Of a stretch of DNA of 9,118 nt, positions 6,301 to 9,118 are shown in pieces. The stretch spans positions 1-9,118 of the forward strand of contig JAKSDE010000371.1 of the NCBI GenBank assembly GCA_022360235.1. The letters run 5' to 3'. The notes under the pieces are model-generated. The model did not search any database, was not told where the DNA came from, and worked only from the letters and a program-made list of their open reading frames with translations. The translations under genes were made by a program, and so were the position numbers. The first letter of the stretch is position 1, and every line of letters starts with the position of its first letter. Source of the DNA: Cytophagales bacterium. GTDB taxonomy: Bacteria; Bacteroidota; Bacteroidia; Cytophagales; Amoebophilaceae.

Positions 6301-9118
6301 ATCAGGAAAAGGAGATCCTGATCTAGAAAAAGAGATCGAGGAGCATGATAAAGCTGTAGACCCCACTATCAATGAACAAGATCCAAGCGATGGTAGTACA
6401 GGTTTGATCCGTGCTGTTAAGGCAGGAGCAATAGACGAAGTCAACAGACTGCTAGCTGCAGGCGCTGATGTTAATCTAAAAGATAAGGAAGGTAAAGGAC
6501 CGCTTCACTGGGCAATCCAGGGGGGTAACCAAGCTATCATAGATGCACTACTAGGTGTGGAGTCCATAGAGGTTGACAGTCCAGATAAAAAGGGTCAGAC
6601 TCCCTTACACTATGCTGCCGTGCAAGGAGATCAAGCATCAATAGCAAAACTGTTAAGCAAGGGTGCACCTGTCAATCGGCGAGATGACAAGGGTAGAACG
6701 GCCTTACATTATGCTGCAGCAGAAGGTAAGAAGGCTGCGGTGGATGCTTTACTAGCAGCAGCAGATGTCGATGTCAATGCCCAAGATAACGAGGGTAGAA
6801 CGGCCTTACACAATGCAGTAGCAAAAGGCAATACGGATGTTGTAGATACTTTGTTAGCAGCAGGTGTTGATGTCAATGCCCAAAATAACGAGGGTAGGAC
6901 GGCCTTACACGATGCGGTAGCAAAAGGCGATACGGATATTGTAGGTGCTTTGTTAGCAGCAGGAGCCGCTGTCAATGCCAAAGATACCCAAGGCATAATG
7001 CCACTTCAGTTGACAAATAAACAAGAGATAATAAATGCCCTTATCCGTACCCGAGATAGTGAAGGCAAGACCCCCTTACACGATGCAGCAGGAAAAGGTG
7101 ATAAGGATGCTGCAAAAGCTTTGGTAAAAGCAGATGCCGATGTCAATGCCCAAGATGATGAAGGCGAAACGCCCTTACACTGTACGGTACAAGAAGGCGA
7201 CAAAGACGTGCTAGACATCCTACTGGGGGCTAGTAATATCCAAGTCGATACCAAAGATAACGAAGGCAGAACCCCCTTATACGATGCAGTAGAGGAAGCA
7301 TTAGAGAAAGCAGGAGAAGAAAGGGAAAAGGCTATATATGTAATAAAAGCGCTTCTTGAAAAAGGAGCCCAGGTCAAAGAAAAGGCTGAAGATGGCAAGA
7401 GCCCCTTTGAATTAGCAGAAGAAAAAGATGACCAGGAGATAATAGACCTACTACTAGCATATGACCTGGATAATACCCCTGATCAAGAGGGTAATACCCC
7501 CTTGATCAAAGCGATCAAGGAAGGCAATACAGCAGAAGCGAGAAAATTAATCAATAGGGGGGTAGATGTAACACGGGCAGATACAAGCGATGAAAGGAGT
7601 CCCTTATGGTGGGCATCGTATATGGCTAACACAGAAATAGCAGCATTGTTGATAAGCAAAGGTGCTGAAGTTGATAGGAAAGACAAAAACGGCGTAACTC
7701 CGTTAGCAGCAGTGATTCAGAAAGTTGTTGACATGGCGCTGAAGGGCCAGAGGGTCACCAAAGAAGATCTAGAACCTTATGAAGGGGAAGGGGTAATTAA
7801 GTTACTTGTAAACGGGGGAGCTAACGTTAATGAAAAGTATGTACCGGTTGGTTACAGTAAAGGCTATATTCTTCTAGAGATAATGACGATAGTTTTTTCT
7901 GAAGATGTAGCTCTGATAGAACTCTTGCTGGAAAAAGGGGCAAAAGAAAAAATTTCAGAGAAGAACTATTTATCAGATATGATAGCAGGTTATAAGAATA
8001 CTGTTGTTCTTGAGCAACTAGTGCAATTATTTATAAAGGAAGGCGCTGATGTTAATATGAGAACTACGCCAGATGGTAGAAGGGGTAACACACCCTTATA
8101 CAACGCAGCTAAAGAAGGCTACTTGAACATTGTGAATATGTTATTGGATAATCAAGCTATAGAAGTTGGGGAGGCGGTCGGGTCTGAGGGGACAGCCTTA
8201 CACATAGCAGCTATGGAAGGTCACAACGATGTTGTAGCAAGGCTATTGGAGACTGATATTGACGTTAATGCTAAGAATAGTGGTGGTGAAAACACAGCGA
8301 TATATTTGGCAACGAGAGAGAACAACTTAGAGGTGATAAAGACTCTTTTGGGCGACGAAGAAGTAGATCCGGGTATTAAATGTGGGGTAGGGTTCTATGC
8401 AGAAACACCCTTAGAATATGCACTCAAAAGAATTGCAACGCACAAGAAAGCTGTGGACCTACTCATTAACGCAAAAGACCTAGCGGGTGACACACCCCTT
8501 ATTAGCATGATCAAAGAAGGTTGGCGTAGGACAAAGATAACCCTACAGATCATACAAGAAGGAGGGGATGTTGACCTAACAGATAAGGGAGGAAGGACCC
8601 CCCTTCACTGGGCAGCAGAGGAAGGCAATGTGGAAGTAGTAAAAGCGCTTCTAGAAAAGACAGTTAAAATTAGTGTAAAAGATGGAGCAGGAGACACCCC
8701 GCTAGACTTGGCCGAAAGAAAGGATTACCAAGACATAGTAGAACTCTTAAGAGGGGCAGATGCCGACGGCAATACCCCCTTACACCATGCAGCAGACAAA
8801 GGTGATAAGGATGCTGCAGAGGAGTTGATAGCACAAGGTGCCAAAGTCAACGCCAAAAATAATAATGGAGAAACCGCCTTGCACAAAGCCGCCGAGAAAG
8901 GTAACCAAGAGGTAGTAGACTTACTCATCGAAAAAGGCGCCGATGTCAACGCCACGGATAGCAACGGCGAAACCGCCTTGCAGAAAGCCGCAGCGGGAGG
9001 CCATCAAGAGGTAGTAGACGCTCTCATCGCAGCAGGAGCCGATGTCAACGCTAAAGATAATAACGGCGAAACCGCCTTGCACAAAGCCGCCGAGAAAGGA
9101 AACCAAGAAGAAGTAGAC
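2..9118 (+). CDS. Giant ankyrin-repeat protein, internal fragment (both ends outside the window)
   Basis: One frame (codons starting at base 2; base 1 ends the preceding codon) is open for all 3039 codons. I read it line by line and found no TAA, TAG or TGA. Nearly all of it is ANK repeats with the helix-turn-helix signature T-P-L-H-x-A-A-x-x-G-x-x-x-x-V-x-x-L-L-x-x-G-A-D-V-N-A, usually spaced 33 residues (99 bases). I saw no other domain, transmembrane stretch or signal peptide, but both termini are missing. The protein is rich in Lys, Glu and Asp and has only about nine Cys codons, as expected for a soluble intracellular protein. Known ANK repeats form a curved solenoid that binds protein partners and have no catalytic activity. 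The partner here is unknown. A protein this long is exceptional for the family. Host-associated bacterial effector or surface-linked scaffold is the likeliest guess; a protist origin cannot be excluded. The internal ATG codons are not credible starts because the frame stays open upstream of all of them. Confidence 0.97.
383..958 (+). repeat. Z-type paragraph, copy A (chimeric)
   Basis: It opens with the starter D-G-S-T-R-L-I-R-A-V-K-A-G ending G-A-D-V-N-L. It continues with G-P-L-H-W-A-I-Q, H-Y-A-A-E-Q-G-D-Q and three further repeats, and closes with T-P-L-Q-L-A-T. The first part matches the Z copies at 2072 and 6389 (H-Y-A-A-x-Q-G-D-Q, S-V-N-R-R-D). The last part (E-A-L-L-G-G-G-A-D-V-N-A and P-L-Q-L-A-T) matches the Z copy at 4805. 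It then leads into P2 rather than W. This copy therefore looks like a junction of two Z types. The H-W-A-I-Q repeat carries an odd six-base net gain around 515-532. Confidence 0.82.
959..1327 (+). repeat. P2 paragraph, unit 1
   Basis: The starter N-G-D-T-P-L-L-N-A-I-K-E-G ends in G-A-N-V-N-L. Two nearly identical ANK repeats with H-C-A-A-A and A-E-I-V-Q-M-L-L follow, then the closing repeat T-P-L-A-L-T-D-D-R-D-V-I-K-K-L-I-D, which is about nine residues short of a normal repeat. The partner is 5273-5641 at a spacing of exactly 4314 bases. Confidence 0.88.
1064..1261 (+). repeat. 99-base tandem ANK pair (H-C-A-A-A repeats)
   Basis: Two consecutive 99-base copies start at 1064 and 1163. Both read Q-T-P-L-H-C-A-A-A-x-G-H-A-E-I-V-Q-M-L-L and differ at few bases in that stretch. 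They hold two of the fragment's roughly nine cysteine codons. An equivalent pair starts at 5378 and 5477, with Tyr replacing His in the G-H-A-E motif of both repeats, so the change was either made before the duplication or spread between neighbours. Confidence 0.88.
1328..1612 (+). repeat. P3 paragraph, unit 1
   Basis: The starter N-G-K-T-V-L-M-K-A-I-E-E-G ends G-A-D-V-N-L. One repeat with L-H-R-A-V-E-K-N-D-R-E-I-V follows, then a closing repeat T-P-L-L-V-G-I-E with a D-A-L-I-D helix and no G-A-D-V-N-A finger. The paragraph is the shortest type. Its partner is 5642-5926, where the starter's end has changed from V-N-L-V to V-T-I-P. Confidence 0.85.
1613..2071 (+). repeat. P4 paragraph, unit 1 (copy B)
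   Basis: The starter is A-G-D-P-P-L-I-D-A-I-K-N-G ending G-A-S-L-S-L. Two enlarged ANK repeats follow (about 41-43 residues, with the extra residues in the helical part, for example A-L-A-I-A-K-A-I-L-E-K). It closes with G-E-S-P-E-D-I-A and an acidic linker D-P-D-L-E-E-E-I. Copy B is one codon shorter overall than copies A and C across the second enlarged repeat and closing segment, and is the most divergent of the three there. Confidence 0.86.
2072..2641 (+). repeat. Z-type paragraph, copy B
   Basis: The starter is D-G-S-T-K-L-I-N-A-I-K-A-G with G-A-D-V-N-L, then A-P-L-H-W-A-L-E and H-Y-A-A-E-Q-G-D-Q. Two closely similar repeats (T-A-L-H-E-A-V, V-V-K-A-L-L-A) start near 2391 and 2490. It closes with M-P-L-Q-L-T-N-K-Q-E-I-I-N-A-L-I. 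Its partner 6389-7060 has three repeats where this copy has two, plus a one-codon insertion, which accounts for most of the shift in spacing from 4317 to 4419 bases. Confidence 0.86.
2642..3049 (+). repeat. W paragraph, unit 1
   Basis: It opens E-G-K-T-P-L-H-Q-A-A, so its first repeat is of ordinary rather than starter type. ANK repeats with P-L-H-L-A-V-K-E-G-D and S-L-Y-D-A-V follow, the latter with a small insertion before the second helix. It closes with S-P-F-K-L-A-E-E-K-G-D and the linker L-S-E-L-N-T-Y-D. The partner 7061-7486 has a longer, Glu/Lys-rich insertion at the same point (residues E-K-A-G-E-E-R-E-K). Confidence 0.82.
3050..4135 (+). repeat. D1 paragraph, unit 1 (contains irregular ANK repeats)
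   Basis: The starter E-G-N-T-P-L-I-K-A-I-K-E-G ends G-A-D-V-T-L, followed by S-P-L-W-W-A-A-Y-M-G-N-T-E-I. From about 3260 to 3640 the repeats become irregular. An insertion of about 15 mostly polar residues (M-H-N-E-D-E-S-S) sits between the helices of one repeat, and the next repeats keep only L-L-V-E-N-G-A, L-V-L-D-K-G-A and L-F-I-N-K-R-V-D-V. Regular repeats resume at T-P-L-Y-K-A-C-E-E-G. Two repeats with D/G-I-E-A-N and N-S-E-G-E-T-P-L lie 102 bases apart near 3800-3940. The closing repeat is T-P-L-E-Y-A-L. Confidence 0.8.
4136..4414 (+). repeat. D2 paragraph, unit 1
   Basis: The starter is A-D-N-T-P-L-I-D-M-I-K-K-G with I-I-Q-E-G-G-D-V-D-L. One repeat T-P-L-H-W-A-A-E-R-G-D follows, then the closing repeat T-P-L-D-L-A-I-A-N-N-H. 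Bases 4188-4228 match 8541-8581 with a single difference, although flanking codons differ more. Confidence 0.82.
4415..4804 (+). repeat. P8 paragraph (only in unit 1 within this window)
   Basis: The starter D-G-N-T-P-L-N-K-A-I-E-E-G ends G-A-N-P-S-L. Two regular repeats (T-P-L-H-N-A-V-E-Q-G-D; T-P-L-H-D-A-V-L-K-K-D) follow, then a very short closing repeat S-P-I-D-L-A-E-G-N-I-K-D-L-L and a polar linker. The tandem array after 8765 takes its place in unit 2, so either P8 lies beyond the window there or it was replaced. Confidence 0.78.
4805..5272 (+). repeat. Z-type paragraph, copy E
   Basis: The starter D-G-N-T-Q-L-I-K-A-V-K-E-E ends G-A-K-A-N-L, followed by K-P-L-H-W-A-A-A-G-G-N. Two neighbouring repeats (P-L-H-N-A-A-A-Q-G-N-K and P-L-H-D-A-A-A-A-G-N-K) come next, and the closing repeat is T-P-L-Q-L-A-T-Q-Q. 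It lacks the H-Y-A-A-x-Q-G-D-Q repeat of the other Z copies. The end of copy A (about 740-958) resembles this copy. Confidence 0.82.
5273..5641 (+). repeat. P2 paragraph, unit 2
   Basis: Partner of 959-1327 with no indel. The starter is N-G-D-T-P-L-F-K-A-I-K-E-G ending G-A-D-V-N-L. The two H-C-A-A-A-G-G-Y-A-E-I-V repeats start at 5378 and 5477, 99 bases apart. The closing repeat T-P-L-A-L-T-D-D carries M-D-V-T-E-K-L-I where unit 1 has R-D-V-I-K-K-L-I. Confidence 0.88.
5642..5926 (+). repeat. P3 paragraph, unit 2
   Basis: Partner of 1328-1612 with the same length. The starter is E-G-K-T-A-L-M-R-V-I-E-G-G and the following repeat is L-H-S-A-V-E-K-D-D-R-E-M-V. The closing repeat is T-P-L-L-V-G-I-K-I-G. 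Substitutions are spread through both helices rather than clustered. Confidence 0.85.
5927..6388 (+). repeat. P4 paragraph, unit 2 (copy C)
   Basis: The starter K-G-D-T-P-L-T-D-A-I-E-N-G ends G-A-S-L-S-L. Two enlarged ANK repeats follow, with P-P-L-S-Y-A-V-E-K-R and the closing G-E-S-P-K-D-I-V-S-G. From 6128 onward it is about 97% identical to copy A (122-423) but clearly different from copy B. Before that it is the outlier, with A and B identical over 64 bases. Confidence 0.86.
6389..7060 (+). repeat. Z-type paragraph, copy C
   Basis: The starter is D-G-S-T-G-L-I-R-A-V-K-A-G with G-A-D-V-N-L, then G-P-L-H-W-A-I-Q-G-G-N and H-Y-A-A-V-Q-G-D-Q. Three successive repeats with T-A-L-H-x-A follow (near 6700, 6802 and 6901), the first lengthened by one codon to D-V-D-V-N-A. 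It closes with M-P-L-Q-L-T-N-K-Q-E-I-I, nearly the same DNA as in copy B. One ANK repeat more than copy B indicates unequal crossover in this array. Confidence 0.86.
7061..7486 (+). repeat. W paragraph, unit 2
   Basis: Partner of 2642-3049. It has repeats with T-P-L-H-D-A-A-G-K-G-D and T-P-L-H-C-T-V-Q-E-G-D, then T-P-L-Y-D-A-V-E-E-A-L followed by a Glu/Lys-rich helical extension before V-I-K-A-L-L-E-K-G-A. It closes with S-P-F-E-L-A-E-E-K. The unit 1 partner has a shorter extension at the same place. Confidence 0.82.
7487..8482 (+). repeat. D1 paragraph, unit 2 (AT-rich irregular centre)
   Basis: The starter is E-G-N-T-P-L-I-K-A-I-K-E-G with G-V-D-V-T-R, then S-P-L-W-W-A-S-Y-M. From about 7690 to 8090 it follows the same repeat spacing as 3260-3640 but shares little sequence: the interhelix insertion reads K-G-Q-R-V-T-K-E-D-L, and later helices L-L-E-I-M-T-I-V-F-S and L-S-D-M-I-A-G-Y. 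Spot counts give about 32% GC for 7861-8040. Regular repeats resume at T-P-L-Y-N-A-A-K-E-G. It has one D-I-D-V-N-A repeat where unit 1 has two, and ends with the closing repeat T-P-L-E-Y-A-L. Confidence 0.8.
8483..8764 (+). repeat. D2 paragraph, unit 2
   Basis: Partner of 4136-4414, one codon longer in the starter (K-E-G-W-R-R-T-K-I). The core I-I-Q-E-G-G-D-V-D-L and the repeat T-P-L-H-W-A-A-E-E-G-N-V are retained, and it closes T-P-L-D-L-A-E-R-K. It is the last paragraph that can be aligned with unit 1. Confidence 0.82.
8765..9118 (+). repeat. GC-rich near-consensus 99-base ANK tandem array, cut by window end
   Basis: After D-G-N-T-P-L-H-H-A-A come repeats aligned on G-E-T-A-L at 8870, 8969 and 9068, exactly 99 bases apart. 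Each reads G-E-T-A-L-x-K-A-A ... G-A-D-V-N-A. The 51 visible bases of the third copy differ from the first at three positions and from the second at more, so an alternating 198-base order is possible. Codons are GC-rich (GCC for Ala, AAC for Asn, ATC for Ile); the last 238 bases count about 54% GC. No starter or closing repeat appears before the window ends. Confidence 0.88.

Larger units (their letters stand above)
4805..8764 (+). repeat. Super-repeat unit 2 (matches unit 1 through D2)
   Basis: Second in-frame copy of the block at 383-4804. It follows unit 1 paragraph by paragraph as far as the T-P-L-D-L-A closing repeat of D2 near 8697. After the D-G-N-T-P-L at 8765 it departs: unit 1 continues with P8 and a new Z, while unit 2 runs into a tandem array of near-consensus ANK repeats. 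Identity varies strongly along the pair, from 45 identical bases (3050-3094 and 7487-7531) to segments alignable only by the ANK framework. Confidence 0.9.

Noticed and set aside
8921..9106. Minus-strand frame with G-G-F-V-Q-G-G-F-A repeats
   Set aside because: It is a shadow of the 99-base terminal array in another antisense frame. The Gly-rich repetition follows from the GCC/GCA-rich sense codons.
1..9118. Direct 99-base periodicity as a possible CRISPR or non-coding satellite
   Set aside because: Copies are contiguous with no unique spacers, the period equals 33 codons, and all length changes are multiples of three. Coding ANK repeats explain it completely.
1..9118. Assignment to a named genus or known gene
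   Set aside because: ANK repeats are too convergent for a reliable taxonomic call by eye, and the composition does not point clearly to one group. No non-ankyrin domain or flanking gene is available to help.

Overview
The whole window is one protein-coding gene fragment. Reading from base 2 on the + strand, every codon to base 9118 is a sense codon: 3039 consecutive codons with no start or stop of the gene inside the window. The product is a giant ankyrin-repeat protein. The window alone encodes about 0.33 MDa and roughly 85-90 ankyrin (ANK) repeats. There is no intergenic space, RNA gene, mobile element, promoter or terminator.

Organism: giant ANK proteins without introns are typical of host-associated bacteria (for example Rickettsiales, amoeba symbionts, Chlamydia-like and Legionella-like bacteria). 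Some protists with intron-poor genomes also have them. Base composition by spot count is low-to-mid forties percent GC, with frequent ATA, AGA and CTA codons. That favours no single genus, so I make no species call. An intracellular symbiont or parasite is an inference.

Layout: the ANK repeats are grouped into about 17 'paragraphs'. Most open with a starter repeat (G-N/D/K-T-P-L-I-x-A-I-K-x-G ... G-A-D-V-x-L). They continue with ordinary 33-residue repeats (T-P-L-H-x-A-A-x-x-G ... G-A-x-V-N-A) and close with a shortened repeat lacking the G-A-D-V-N-A finger, which runs into the next starter. The paragraphs belong to a few homologous types (called here Z, P2, P3, P4, W, D1, D2, P8). They are arranged as a long direct repeat: unit 1 = Z-P2-P3-P4-Z-W-D1-D2-P8 (383-4804) and unit 2 = Z-P2-P3-P4-Z-W-D1-D2 followed by a different, GC-richer tandem array (4805-9118). 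Bases 1-382 are the tail of another P4 paragraph, so a further unit lies upstream.

The copies are mosaic. Some patches are identical or nearly so at DNA level, some paragraphs are chimeric, and one segment of D1 (about 3260-3640 and its partner 7690-8090) has diverged so far that only the ANK framework is shared. This is what unequal recombination and gene conversion acting on an in-frame repeat gene would produce, with one segment evolving faster or under less homogenisation. The function is unknown. ANK arrays bind other proteins, so a scaffold or host-interaction role is plausible but not shown by the sequence.
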